From: Larix kaempferi
Lineage: Eukaryota; Streptophyta; Pinopsida; Pinales; Pinaceae
Assembly: GCA_027924585.1 (NCBI GenBank)
Contig: BSBM01000007.1
Coordinates: 12,553,501 to 12,617,500, forward strand
Direction: 5' to 3'
Length of the DNA: 64,000 nucleotides
In this document: piece by piece, positions 34,280-45,732 of the stretch
Position numbering within the stretch: position 1 is the first letter of the stretch
How the letters are laid out: each line of letters begins with the position of its first letter
Notes under the pieces: generated by a model
Database searches by the model: none
Seen by the model: the letters and a program-made list of their open reading frames with translations, nothing else
What the model was told of the DNA's origin: nothing
Program-made: the position numbers and the translations under genes

Positions 34280-35440
34280 CTCATAGCAGGTCTTTCGGGT
34301 TTAGCATATGAATGGTGGAGATGGTTGCCACAGGAAACAAGAAATGAAATTCTTGCTACTGATGATGCATATGAGCAAATTCTTAGCGCCCTAGGTAGAG
34401 AATTTTATGGCCCTGAAGAGGGAGAATATCATGATCACCTTGCTTCATTATTTATGTCTGCTTGTCTATGTAATTTAAGAAAGAGTGAAGAGTATTTTTG
34501 TTATATGCAAAAGCTTCTAATATCATCAGGGAAATCAAGTAACCCTTCATACATCAAACACTATCTTGAAGCTATCCAGGTCATGCTCCTGATGTTGTTG
34601 AACAGGCACTGAAAGATGAAAAGGTAGAATTGAGAAGCTTATTGTTTGCTCAACTTCATGCTCACATTATGGAGACATGGCAAGAACATTGCCTAGAGAA
34701 AAGAGTGAGCAAATATTTTAAAAGACATCAGAAGATGTATTCTTCTTCATTCTGTAAAGATGTTGCAGGAATGCCAGATTGGGGGTGTGGAGCACACAAT
34801 AGAGGTCATCTAGATCATTCTTCTTGCAAATGTGAAAAGAAACAGAAAAATGTCTTTTACACTTCAGAACCAAGGTACCACCTTAACAAGCCCTATCATC
34901 ATAAATCAAAACACAGGTATAAGAAGCATAAGTATGATAAGCCCTATCATAAGTCCAAATATAAAGCCAAACGCTATGTGAAGCGTCGGACTGAAAAAGG
35001 GAAGAAATATGTATGTTTTATCTGTGGAAAATCAGATCATTGGGCTGTTAAATGCCCAGAAAGAAAATCTAGGCCTCGGCTTGCTGCTCTGTGTACTAGA
35101 TTGGATCCCGCTTGGTGGGATTTATTTGAAGTTACTGCCAATTCCCCTCAACCCTCAGGTGAAGTTGTCTTTCTACCTGATGATGATACTGATTCTTCTT
35201 ATTCCTGTACAGATTCTGATTTTGAGACTCCTGTTTTAGTTAAATGTGATCCTCCTTCTTCCAGCTCATCCTCTGAGTCTGATTCCAGTTTGGATGCACA
35301 CTTAGGGGGGTGTAGTAGTCTACCCAAGTTTGATTTCTCTTTGTACATGTTTTCTAGATCTCCTTCCAGATCCTCTTCTTGCCAAATTGAGAAACAAATT
35401 GCTAACATAGACCTCCAGCTGTCCTTGATTCCCATGTACA
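34280..35440 (+). pseudogene. Pararetroviral capsid region with zinc knuckle
   Basis: It continues the upstream frame (AYEWWRWLPQETRNEIL, ALGREFYGPEEGEYH) to about 34570, where a frameshift moves it to the frame of 34630-35457: ELRSLLFAQLHAHIMETWQ, a Lys/His-rich basic stretch, and a CCHC knuckle (CFICGKSDHWAVKC, about 35020-35060). An Asp/Ser-rich acidic tail follows. This layout, capsid core then basic region then zinc knuckle, is that of caulimovirid coat proteins. Copia B is inserted at 35440/42532 within the downstream linker; the final residues of the 34630-35457 reading already belong to the LTR. Confidence 0.85.
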
Positions 35441-36044
35441 TGTTGATGTATATGTAACTTCGGAATGTATTTCACATATATGTATATTGTATTCCTATAG
35501 AGATGTTATTATTCCTCTATACGGAAGTGTCGTCATTTATATTGTAAGTGTCGTAACTTATACTTGATGGGTTATTAGACCACCTTGTTGGGGTCGGCCT
35601 TGTATAATTCATGTGGGTCAAAGGGTTATTAGACCACCCTATTGGGGGTTGGCCCAGTCAGCATTATGGTATGTGGTTAAGTTCGATCCTACATGAGTTA
35701 GTTGAAAGGCAAGTCAAGTCAAGTATAAATAGAGTGCGGGAGGCACTCTATTTAATCACTCACTTCTCACTCATGCACTCAAGGAGGAGTGGTGCACTTA
35801 TGGAGGAGGAGGATCTGCTGCTAGGTTATGTCTATCTCTCATGGTTGGTTGTATCATTGCTCTATCTATCTCTGAGGAAGTTATTGGGGTTTTTCACCTT
35901 TATGGTTTTCCCCAAGTAAATCTTTGTGTCTCTTGTGTGCTTGCATTATTGTCTCCATGATTGATATGCTGTAGATATGCTGTACATGTTGTTCTCTCAG
36001 TTAAGATCCTAGATCAGATTGAAGTAAATTCTGAAATTTTAACA
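35441..36044 (+). repeat. 5' LTR of copia B
   Basis: TGTTGATGTA..TTTTAACA. TATA at 35724-35731 with hairpin 35727-35753 as in copia A. One CCTATAGAGATG block and two GGTTATTAGACCACC blocks. Confidence 0.97.
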
Positions 36045-36056
36045 TGGTATCAGAGC
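36045..36056 (+). other. Primer binding site of copia B
   Basis: TGGTATCAGAGC next to the LTR. Confidence 0.96.
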
Positions 36057-36406
36057 TAGCCTGAAAGAAGGCATGATATGGCATGTATGACACTTGTTGC
36101 ACTTACGATGCTAGGGCTTGATATAGCAAAAACCAGTCATCGTAGCACTTTCGCTATAAATCCGTTTTGGCAAATTTTTTGGATCTCAAATTGTTACAGG
36201 ACGAAGACTAAATCTCCAGGTACCTTGTGTCCAAAGGAAAACCTCTAATTAGTTGTACTTTGTGATTTATGATATGTGCAATATAGGGTTTCTGCCTCTT
36301 CTAGATCAGATTCAAAATCAGGTGACCTTGGGAAAAAGGTCATAACTTGGGCTAGGAAGCTCCAAATGAAATTTCGTAAAAATTGACAGGTAGTACACAG
36401 ACTGTA

Positions 36407-36760
36407 CTATCTCAGAAAAATTTTGCAGAGGCCGAAGTTGAACTAGTGAGACGTGGAACGCCGTACAAGTTCGCTCTCCTGTATTATCCCATAAACAGGT
36501 CATGTTGTGACATTTGGCATAACTCTCTCTCAGAGAGTCCATTTGAGGTCAGACTTGTCAGGATGGAAATATAACAGGCCAAGCTATCTCAGAAAAATTT
36601 TTCAGAGGCCGAAGTTCAAACAGTGACACGATGCATGCCGTACAAGTTCGCACTCCTGTATTATCCCAAAATAGGTCACCTTGCGACATTTGGCATAACT
36701 CTCTCTCAGAGAATCCAATTGAGGTCAGACCTGTCAGGATGGAAAGGTAACAGGTCATCC
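36407..36760 (+). repeat. Tandem duplication of 177 bp in copia B leader
   Basis: Units 36407-36583 and 36584-36760 both run from CTATCTCAGAAAAATTTT to GGAAA..TAACAGG and differ by roughly 10%. A short third start follows at about 36760. Copia D has one copy (about 7680-7850, inverted). Confidence 0.85.
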
Positions 36761-39180
36761 ATCTCAAAAAAAAAATTTCAGACCCTGTGGATCAAAAATT
36801 TCAGAGTTACACCAGAAACAATCAGGTACATATTTCTGTCAAAACAGAATTATTTTTGAGTACCTTCATTCATGGCTTCCGGAATTTAGGGCTTTGAAGA
36901 AAGTTGGAATTTTTGTAATCGGAGACCACGGCTGAATGCTACTCATCAAAATAAAAATTTAGAGACCAAGATCATAATTTTTGGTTGGGAAGAAGTCCGG
37001 GTTTGATTAGACCCTAGTTCGGGACTTTGATAAAAAAAGTGGAAAATTAGGGCTTCTATAAAAATGGGAATTTTTGAAATCCGTGACCACGGCTGGAAGC
37101 TCCTCAGAAAAATAGAAGCTTAGAGATTTGGATCAAACTTTTTGATTGGGCAGAAGGGTGGGCTTCATCAAACCCCAGTTCAGGGTCACGTCTAGTGAAT
37201 CCGGAAGTTTCAAAGGCAAAATTGAGGAGTGAAACTTTGCAGTTTTCAAATTCTGAATATACCAGTTTGATCAGCTCATCAAGGCGCATATTTCTATCCT
37301 TTAGGAAGTTTGAAATTCAAAGTTTAAATTTTTGGGGTTTCTTTGACAAACCCATATCCAGCTCCAGGTCCAGTTCTTGCAAATCAAGTGGATTGGGTTA
37401 ATCCTAGAAGAAGATGGATTGGTCACCTGCATAAGTGAAGAAGTTCTTGTTTCAGAGGGAGATGAGGCTAAGGCCTTACATAAGAATATTACAAGCGATC
37501 TCAACAGGTATGACTCATTGAGGTATGTTTCAAGATTTGTTCATGATTAAGTTTATGGTATGTTTGTCTTCATGTTATTACGGTTAGTACAATCTTGACT
37601 TGTCATATCACCTTAATAAAACTATGAATGCACAATAGAAAATATTCATTGATTAGGGTGTTGACACTTATGATTGTACCAATGCATTATGGTGTTGTAT
37701 GAGGTTTATGTTGTCTACTAACATGAAAGGTACACCAAGAAAGACAAATCATGTTCTGGTTCAAAGAACATATGATCATGATGACATGAGGACAAAGATT
37801 CATCCATTGTCATGGATCTCATAAAAGATCCATTTACGAGGTTTGTATAACTTGGTTTTATAATGGTTAACCTATGAGATATACAGGTTACTAGCACAAG
37901 TCATTGAAGAAGAACAAGAAGACATCATGTGAGTATGTTAGACATAATTAGCTAGCATGCTAATCCAAGTATGTTTTTCCTATATCAAGTTAGAATCTCA
38001 CCTTGTGATAAGATCCTTTATTTAAGTATACTTGGCATGATTGATCATGATTATTCATTGAAGTTAGTAATCATGGGTTTAGGCATATTATGATTTTTAC
38101 TTTGATTGATGATATGACTAACCAGAAAAGTCCTATGGTCAAACAGGAATATAAGTAAAAGAATTATGTCTCTTATATTGATTGATTTGACTAACCAGAG
38201 GAATCCTATGATCAAATGAGAACATGCATGAGTAAAAGAAATCTTCCCTTAGATCTTGAATACTAATATTTATTATCTGTGTTTGAAACGACCATGACTC
38301 TACATACTTGAGATTATTGTGTTTTATTAAGATTATACTAATGAATGTTTGATTATGTATGAGACCTAGAGGATAACACAATGATGATACTAATAAGCAT
38401 GCAAGGATGAATGTAAGTTCAAGGACAGAAGCAAAAATCAAGAGGAAGCACACTCCAGTTGTTCCTGCAAGAAAGCAAAGGAGCACACTTCAGTAGTTTC
38501 TGCAAGGATGCAGATATTTAGAGGGAGTTGAACATCTTTCTACATTCCATAACAGAAAGGTGTAGAACAAAACTACTTCAGCAGCTCCTACAAGGAAGCA
38601 AATACTCAGAGGGAGTCTACCCAGTAACCAAACAAAGATAAGTTTTTTTTTAATTATCATTTCTTGCATATGTGTTTGTTTAAATAATACTGTTTAATAA
38701 CGTATATACTGATGTTCCTAGAATTAGGTTGTGAATTATGCATATTAGAATAATTGCATTGATGATAAGTATACTACTAATATGCATGGGTAAGTGGCCT
38801 ATGGCACTGTACAACATTCCATTGCTACTTATCTAGAATGAAACCTCTTTGCTGACATGTTGGGAGTTGTGCACACTCTGAACAATGTTCTGGTAGAGAT
38901 TGGAAGGCATCTAGAAAGTTACGGAATATGGATAAATGTTGTATTGAAGCATTGGCTAAGATAATTGCATGACTGTGTGACATATTTCTTTATGTGTAAG
39001 AATTTGTTCTGAAAACTATGAGATGTTTTCTAATCATGCAATTTAACTTGTTGTGTAGGAAAGATCATATGCCATCTCCTACAAAAAAATAACTACAACA
39101 TTTGTTCAACAACAAAATTATCTATTGAAGATATTGAAGTTCCCAAGATCTAGGATGAAGAAATGGAATGCCATGATCCG
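36761..39180 (+). other. Noncoding interior of copia B
   Basis: Rest of the leader to about 37600, then AT-rich sequence shared with A and D where gag, protease and integrase should be. The intron-like block is 38642-39058. No gene. Confidence 0.75.
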
Positions 39181-40446
39181 TTGATCATGAAGAACGATGT
39201 TTGGGATGTAGTCCCAAGACCTGAAGGGAAGTTTGTTATGACTTCCAGATGAAACTATTATCAGATCAAGCATGTTGCAGATGGCAGCATTAAGAAATAT
39301 AAAAGTGATGAAATAGAAGATGCACTAGATGGATTTCAAGACAGCATGGTGCAGTCATATATGTGTGCAGAACTTGGTATGGTAGGATAGACATCCTTCT
39401 ATCCAGTTTGGTCTTTACCAAGAGTAAAGCGGGTTCCAACCTTTACTACAAGGTTGAGGAAGGCAATCCAGTGATACTACTATGTGGATGACCTGTTTGT
39501 ATCAGGTGGGGATAGATGGATTTCCAACACATAGTGGAAGCTTGCTGCTGAATTCGATATGAAGAACTTGGGGATGATGCACTATTTGTTTTTGGCATGG
39601 AGGTGTGGCAGAGTGCAGATGGAATCTTCCTTGGACAAGGGAAGTTTGCAGTAGAGATCCTGAAGAGGATCGAGATGATGGATTGCAAGGCCATGGCCAC
39701 ACCTATGGCATCGAATCTGAAGCTTCTATGTGATGCTTCATCTGAGTTGGTTGATGTCTCTATGTATCGTCAGATGATTGGGTCATTGATGTACCTGATG
39801 AACACGAGAACAGACATTTGCTTTGCTGTGAACACATTGAGCCAGTTCCTGACGGATCCGAGGAGTGTTCACCTGGTTGCTGTAAAGCATGTTCTGAGGT
39901 ACCTGAAGGGTACAGTGGATTATGGGCTCAAGTATGAGGTGAATTAAAAGTTTAACCTGCAGGGTTATGTTGATTCAGATTGGGCTGACAGTGCTGCAGA
40001 CAGGAAGAGCACATATGGGTGTTGCTTCAGTATGGGATCAGGTGTGATCTCATGGTTTAGTAGGAAGCAGTCCTGCGTGGCACTGAGTACAGGTGAGGCA
40101 GAGTATGTAGCAGCCTGTTCAGCTAGTTGTGAGGCAGTATGGCTATGGATGCTACTGTCTGAGTTATTTGATCTCCCGTTGGAGGCTACTGGTATCTTCT
40201 GTGATAACCAGAGTTGTGTGAAGCTGTCCGAGAATCCAGTTTTTCATGACAGGTTGAAACACATATAGATCAAATATCACTATATCAGGGATATGGTGCA
40301 GAGAGGAGCTGTGAAGCTCCTGTATGTTGCAACGGACGAGAAGATTGCAGATGTGCTGACGAAGCCACTAGCCAGGGTGAAGTTCGAGTACTTCAGAGAG
40401 AGGCTTGGCATGCTTCAGATCGAGGATACTTCAAGGAAGAAGTGAT
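39181..40446 (+). pseudogene. RT and RNase H remnants of copia B
   Basis: A decayed start (39181-39600) has lost much of the RT palm. 39597-39947 then reads MEVWQSADGIFLGQGKFAVE and GSLMYLMNTRTDICFAVNTL (RT end). 40032-40268 reads SWFSRKQSCVALSTGEAEYV and [13 protein letters not shown] (RNase H), ending with the TKPL-KFEYF block at about 40360-40395 and a stop at 40443. In-frame stops and an internal deletion make it dead. Confidence 0.85.
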
Positions 40447-40540
40447 GGACACATTTGCTGAAGCCATTCCAAGCATGTTGGAAGGGGAACTCTTCACATG
40501 GCTGTGGATGTAAGCACTAGATGATTAGCATCAGGATGAT

Positions 40541-41095
40541 GTTCTGGTTTCTGCTTGGATATGATCAGTTGGATCATTATATGTATATATGTATGCATCA
40601 TGTTGGATGCTGGATATGATCGGTTGGATTATGTGTATATATTTTGTATATGCATCATGTTGGATGCTGGATATGATCAGTTGGATCATTTATGTATGTA
40701 TGCATCATGTTGGATGCTAGATATGATCAGTTGGATCATTTATGTATGAATGCATCATGTTGGATGCTGATGGATACATTGTGTGGATCATGTATCTTTG
40801 TATGCTCAGGTAGATCATGTATGCTGATGGATACATTGTGTGGATCATGTATCTTTGTATGATCAGGTAGATCATGTATGATTGATGGATACATTGTGTG
40901 GATCATGTATCTATGTATGTATCAGGTGGATACTTGGTGTGCATCAGATGGATGCATTGTATGATCAGGATGATCGTGGATGACGAGCTTCTCCAGATGA
41001 CATGCAGCAGGATGTTGCAGTGATGATGATCAGGATGATCATGTGTACATTAGGATGATGTTTGATGAGTATCAGATGATACTTTGTGGCCGTGG
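40541..41095 (+). repeat. Array of small hairpins in 3' region of copia B
   Basis: Repeated short inverted repeats built on ATC-A.G..-GAT with changing outer pairs, for example ATGATCAGTTGGATCAT, GTATCAGGTGGATAC and GCATCAGATGGATGC. A larger one is GATACAT..ATGTATC. Confidence 0.85.
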
Positions 41096-41109
41096 ATCAG
41101 GTTGTGTAG

Positions 41110-41690
41110 GTAAGCATGTAATTTGTGCCCTGGGAGATTTGCAGATGGTCTTTCGAGGTTTTTCCTATGGCATGTAATTCGGTGCCCTGGGACATCTGGC
41201 AAATGCTCTTGCGAGGTTTTGCTTGGGAGGACATGTGATTTGTGCCCTGGGAGATCTGCAGATAGTCTTTCGAGGTTTTTCCTATGGCATGTAATTCGGT
41301 GCCCTGGGATATCTGGCAGATGCTCTTGTGAGGTTTTGTCCTATGGCATGTAATTTGCTCCTGGGAGATCTGGATAGGATGAAAAAGGCCTCAGATGCTT
41401 CAGCCAGGTTTTGCCATGACCACATGTAATTTTCTCCTGGGAGATCTGGACAAGATGAAAAAGGCCTCAGATGCTTCAGCCAGGTTTTGTGGTGAGATCA
41501 CATGTAATGTGCTCCTGGGAGATCCGACAGGTAGAGCCGCGTGCTCGTAACAGCCTGGGATGCTTTAGCCAGGTTTTGTGATGGGTCACATGTAATGTGC
41601 TCCTGGGAGATCCTACAGGTAGAGCTGTGTGCTCGTAATAGCCTGGGATGTTGCAGCCAGGTTTTGTGACGCACGTAATAAGTCCTGAGG
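41110..41690 (+). repeat. Second 3' repeat array of copia B
   Basis: About 8 diverged units of 60-100 bp around CCTGGGAGATCT and a GAGGTTTTG or CAGGTTTTG end, each separated by GCATGTAAT or CACATGTAAT. Short stems such as CTCCTGGGAG and CACAT..ATGTG recur. Confidence 0.8.
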
Positions 41691-41918
41691 ATTCCATAGT
41701 ATGGCCAGTGATGATGAAGACCTGTAGGTGGTGGGCCTACATCCAGTATGAAAAAGGACTGGCTCTGTAGAACTTCCTATGACGAGTAGATTCAGAGATT
41801 GATTGAGATAGCAGCAGCAGTGATGATGATGATGACTCGATGACGATTATCTAGTGACGATGATCTAGAGAAGATGACTTGTGCTAGAAGAACTATGTTG
41901 AGAAATACCTTCCTAGTT

Positions 41919-41927
41919 AAGAGGGAG
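41919..41927 (+). other. Polypurine tract of copia B
   Basis: AAGAGGGAG directly before the 3' LTR; the same tract precedes the 3' LTRs of copia A and C. Confidence 0.9.
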
Positions 41928-42531
41928 TGTTGATGTATATGTAACTTCGGAATGTATTTCACATATATGTATATTGTATTCCTATAGAGATGTTATTATT
42001 CCTCTATACGGAAGTGTCGTCATTTATATTGTAAGTGTTGTAACTTATACTTGATGGGTTATTAGACCACCTTGTTGGGGTCGGCCTTGTATAAGTCATG
42101 TGGGTCAAAGGGTTATTAGACCACCCTATTGGGGGTCGGCCCAGTCAGCATTATGGTATGTGGTTAAGTTCGAGCCTACATGAGTTAGGTGAAAGGCAAG
42201 TCAAGTCAAGTATAAATAGAGTGCGGGAGGCACTCTATTTACTCACTCACTTCTCACTCATGCACTCAAGGAGGAGTGGTGCACTTATGGAGGAGGAGGA
42301 TCTACTGCTAGGTTATGTCTATCTCTCATGGTTGGTTGTATCATTGCTCTATCTATCTCTGAGGAAGTTATTGGGGTTTTTCACCTTTATGGTTTTCCTC
42401 AAGTAAATCTTTGTGTCTCTTGTGTGCTTGCATTATTGTCTCCATGATTGATATGCTGTAGATATGTTGTACATGTTGTTCTCTCAGTTAAGATCCTAGA
42501 TCATATTGAAGTAAATTCTGAAATTTTAACA
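41928..42531 (+). repeat. 3' LTR of copia B
   Basis: 98% identical to 35441-36044. Followed by GTACA, the right target duplication, and the continuation of the viral reading. Confidence 0.97.
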
Positions 42532-42536
42532 GTACA

Positions 42537-43012
42537 GACATATTGAAAGAACAGAATTAAGAGAAGAAAAGTCTAGACTACTAAAACAGCTTGAAACAAT
42601 GAAAGCTGACAAAGGGAAAAAGCTAGTCTCGTACCACCCTGAGTCTACCCATTATAACCCTGCTGAATTGTATCAAGATTATCTAGGAAGTCATGAGGAT
42701 AGATAGACCCATAGAAGAGACAAGGAAAAACTATTGCAACTCCAGCTTAGGGAAAAACAAAATAAGCTCAAAACAATGATCAAGGAAATAGATGAACTTA
42801 AAACCATGATATCTACTCTGGTCCTTGAGAAAGATCAATCCTCAGATGAGGAACTGTCTAAACAAATTGAAAGAGCTTGTTTTAATCCAGAAGATAAAGA
42901 AGAGTCACCTTCGTCAACCCCTCCTCAGTCTCCACAGTCTCAGAGTACTAATCTGTTAGGTGCTCTGTCTAGTCCTAAACTGTTTATATCTTTGCAATTC
43001 TGTCCTCCATAG
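42537..43012 (+). pseudogene. Pararetroviral linker with coiled coil, before protease
   Basis: The viral frame resumes after copia B with a Lys/Glu-rich helix (TELREEKSRLLKQLE). A TAG near 42708 interrupts it, then a second predicted coiled coil follows (42734 on: LQLREKQNKLKTMIKEIDEL). A Ser/Pro/Gln-rich stretch leads to a TAG at 43010-43012 just before the protease. The function of the linker is unknown; coiled coils between capsid and protease occur in some caulimovirids. Confidence 0.7.
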
Positions 43013-43700
43013 TTCAAAGCTTATTATGTGCAATGTTTACTTGATTCTGGTTGTCAGTTTAACCTTGCAAGAGGAAATGCCATTCCGCAATTTTATTGGG
43101 AAAAGAGTCGAGAATTTGGCTCTGCCATTGAAGGTTCCCCTATGTCATTATCTGGTAAAGTTAAACATTTCCCTGTACAGCTTTCTGATGTTACGAGTGA
43201 TTTATCTTTGTTTAGATTAGATGTCTTAAAAGAAGATTGTGTCTTAGGTTCAGATTTTTTGCAAAAAGTGAGTCCATTCTCCATTGACACAAACAAAACG
43301 ATTTTCTCTTGTACAGTTTTGGGGAAGTCTGTCTCTGTCCCTTTGAGTTTCGGTCTTGTTAATAGGTGTAAGCCCATTCCTCCACAGTCTGTCAATTCTG
43401 TTAGTTCTATGGCTTTGAATAAGATGGATCGCTGCATAGCATATGCAAAAGTGCATGGTGAAAAAGCATTGGCTGCAATAAAAGAGAAACTCCAAAAAGA
43501 TTGTTGTTCTGAGAATCCTAATGCATTTTGGACTCAAGAGAAATATTTTGTTTCTCTGCCCTTTGACCCACTTCAAAAAATAAATCCCATGAAAGCCTCA
43601 ACCCAACTGATGAGTCCCTCTGAAAGGGAATTCTATTCAACAGAAATTCAAGAATTGTTGCAAAAGGGTCTGATTGAACCATCAGAGTCCGTGAGCATGC
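43013..43700 (+). pseudogene. Pararetroviral aspartic protease
   Basis: Same frame as the linker. CLLDSGCQFNLA holds the retropepsin DSG triad. ALFRLDVLKEDCVLGSDFLQ-like sequence near 43215-43260 (LGSDFLQ) corresponds to the second hydrophobic-Gly motif. Residues up to 43700 lead into RT (STQLMSPSEREFYSTEIQEL, LLQKGLIEPSES). A frameshift near 43695 separates it from RT. The enzyme would process the polyprotein. Confidence 0.8.
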
Positions 43701-44231
43701 AGAGCATTTGTTGTCAACAAGCACTCTGAGCAGAAGAGAGGAAAGCCTCGTTTGGTAGTCAATTTCATGCCTCTCAATGTTGTGTTACAAAAAGTTAGAT
43801 ACCCATTGCATGATAAAGCCAGCTTGCTGCAAAAGATTACAGGTTGCACTGTTTTCAGCAAGTTCGATCTCAAATCCGGGTTCTACCAAATAGGGATTGA
43901 AGCGAAAGATCGCTTCAAAACAGCTTTTGTCGTCCCTCATGGACAATACCAGTGGAAGGTTATGCCTTTCGGAATCAATAATGCTCCATCTGAGTTTCAG
44001 AAAAGGATGGAGGATATCTTCAGAGACATTCCCTGGTTGATTGTATTTATTGATGATATTTTGATATGCTCTAAAAACCTTCAGGATCACCTGAAACATC
44101 TTCAGCGTTTTTATGAGCTTGTGTTTAAGCATGGTCTGGTTCTATCTGTATCAAAGATGGAAATAGGGAAAACAGAAATGGATTTCCTTGGTTTTCATAT
44201 CAAGAAGGACCAGTATGGTATGTGGATATAG
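43701..44231 (+). pseudogene. Pararetroviral reverse transcriptase
   Basis: Readable from about 43740: RLVVNFMPLN, TVFSKFDLKSGFYQIGI, FVVPHGQYQWKVMPFG, NNAPSEFQKRM, then the catalytic VFIDDILICS and FLGFHIKKDQYG. The Asp pair is intact. FDLKSGFYQI and HGQYQW are typical of caulimovirids rather than gypsy elements. It ends in a TAG at 44229-44231, after which the connection and RNase H domains are not found. Confidence 0.92.
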
Positions 44232-44416
44232 GAGAAGGAAATCTGACATGGACAAGCTACAACCTGATACTGCAGTTTTGCAGAGAACAAACGTCTATTG
44301 CCATCTGTACTGATCCTGGTAATATTAGAAATAAGAAGTGGTCTGGTTGGACATAAATCCTTTTGGATAAATTCTTCCCTAGACTTGATTAGACCAATCG
44401 TCGTGCAAATTTTATA
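44232..44416 (+). other. Broken region where RNase H would be expected
   Basis: Only about 185 bp with several stops separates RT from the next open stretch, against several hundred needed for connection and RNase H. I infer a deletion. Confidence 0.55.
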
Positions 44417-44896
44417 TTGCACATGGAAGCTGATATGCAGGTAGCGGATCAAAATAACCTTTGGTTTATGTTTTTGTTACGACATCATGTTGGCCGTTAC
44501 AGTCCATTGGAGCATACGGTACATGTCACACAAAAGTATATCAAGCGTGACCATAAAGGTAACCATATAGATACAAAAATTCATCGAAGAACTCTGCCTC
44601 TAGATCTCAGAGTTGAGTCTATGTTTTCCAGTGAGTTTATTGGTGAAAAGAATGAAGTTCTTCATGGCTCCGATATTGAACAATGCTTCAGTGCTTGGTT
44701 AAATCCACCTCCAGTCTACAAAGAAGATACAGTGGTTCCTGACGATTCTCAGGATGTTGAATCTCTCCTAGAAGCCAGAGAGTTAGAAGAATATCTATAT
44801 GCTGAAGATGGCTTCGATTGTGCCTGTGGCGGTCAGCCCGTTGGACCTCTGGGAAATCCAGAGTTGTTTTGTGTTTGCAGATCTGGCGATGACTAA
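44417..44896 (+). pseudogene. Unidentified 3' reading frame of the pararetrovirus
   Basis: An open stretch of about 158 aa without clear family (first ATG 44423). It has a basic first part (VTQKYIKRDHKGN), an Asp/Glu-rich middle and a Cys-containing end (DCACGGQ, FCVCRSGDD). It lies where florendoviruses have a small second ORF and other caulimovirids a transactivator, but I see no motif that decides. It could also include the tail of the polyprotein beyond a deletion. Confidence 0.5.
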
Positions 44897-45432
44897 TGCC
44901 GATCTGGTAGCATATGTTGTAAATATCTTTCTTTGCTTTATTAGAATCCGTGGTGGGCCAGCAATAGTTGCTCCACAGTTGTATTTTTTCAGGATGTTGT
45001 TCCCTGAATCTTTTAATGCTTTAGTCATGTTTGGGCCATATATGTCAGCCATGATACTTTGACAGATTCCTTTGTAGGCCATACTTGTCGGCCAATTGTC
45101 TTGTCTGTCGGTCCGGGTCCCCATATGGCGCTGCCTTTAAGGGATGAGATAATAATGGTGTGGTCCCACCATTACCCCGGATTTTCTCCTTTCAACTGCT
45201 TAGTGCCTGTTTCTTGTAACCGGATGACTTGCTAGCATGCTATAAAAGAAAGGTCCGGGAGTCATTCAATTCATTCAAGTCTAGTGCATCAAGCTAGTTA
45301 AGAGATTTGCAAATTAGGATTCTAGAGCCGAGCTGCTCCAGTAGTTGGAAGCTCTGCGAGTCATAGATGTATAGTCCAGAGCCGAAGGAAGTATGCTCTA
45401 CTGATTTCCCTTGTGGTATAATACAGCATCAG
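44897..45432 (+). other. Viral intergenic region with promoter
   Basis: No gene. It holds the TATA box at 45241-45248 and the start of the pregenomic leader. Confidence 0.7.
45241..45248 (+). promoter_or_regulatory. TATA box of the pararetroviral pregenomic promoter
   Basis: TATAAAAG in the intergenic region, about 490 bp before the point equivalent to the PBS. That spacing is comparable to the leader upstream of the PBS in plant pararetroviruses. Confidence 0.7.
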
Positions 45433-45732
45433 AAATCCAAGGTTCGACCTTGTAAAAATGTCGAGTCTGTAAGGTGTGCTAGTAGACATATCACTGGATC
45501 CCCGGGAAGCCTCCAAGTAGGTTCATTGCTCTGCGAGGTTCTGAACGATAAATGGGCCAGCGACATTGTGTCTAGGCACTCAGTCTGAGTTTGTGTTTGT
45601 GGTGATGAGCTTCGCCCTCTGAAGCCGATCCACACATGAGTCTGTAATTTGCTGATGCAATCATAATATAAAGTTTCAAGTGCTGTGTGGAATTGATGTA
45701 AAAGATTGAAAGATAGATCCTGGAGCGTATTG
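45433..45732 (+). repeat. Terminal repeat of the pararetrovirus, 3' copy
   Basis: About 97% identical to 31510-31809. It stops at the first bases of the PBS, where copia A resumes (ATTAGGGTGTTGACAC), so the junction coincides with the minus-strand discontinuity of virion DNA. Confidence 0.92.

Larger units (their letters stand above)
35441..42531 (+). mobile_element. Ty1/copia retrotransposon B, nested in the pararetrovirus
   Basis: Two 604-bp LTRs (35441-36044, 41928-42531) with about 10 differences (1.7%), PBS and PPT. An exact GTACA duplication lies at 35436-35440 and 42532-42536. The interior has leader, noncoding gag-less region, intron-like segment, decayed RT-RNase H and hairpin arrays. 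It is the youngest element of the nest. Confidence 0.97.

Noticed and set aside
40541-41095. CRISPR-like array of short repeats
   Set aside because: Repeats are irregularly spaced, diverged and lie inside a plant retrotransposon; no unique spacers of constant length and no cas genes.
42098-42406. 102-aa open stretch present in two copies (also 35611-35919)
   Set aside because: It lies wholly inside the copia B LTRs and covers the TATA/hairpin region; the duplication only reflects the two LTRs.
43093-43437. Minus-strand open stretches opposite the viral protease and RT
   Set aside because: Shadows of the plus-strand coding sequence.
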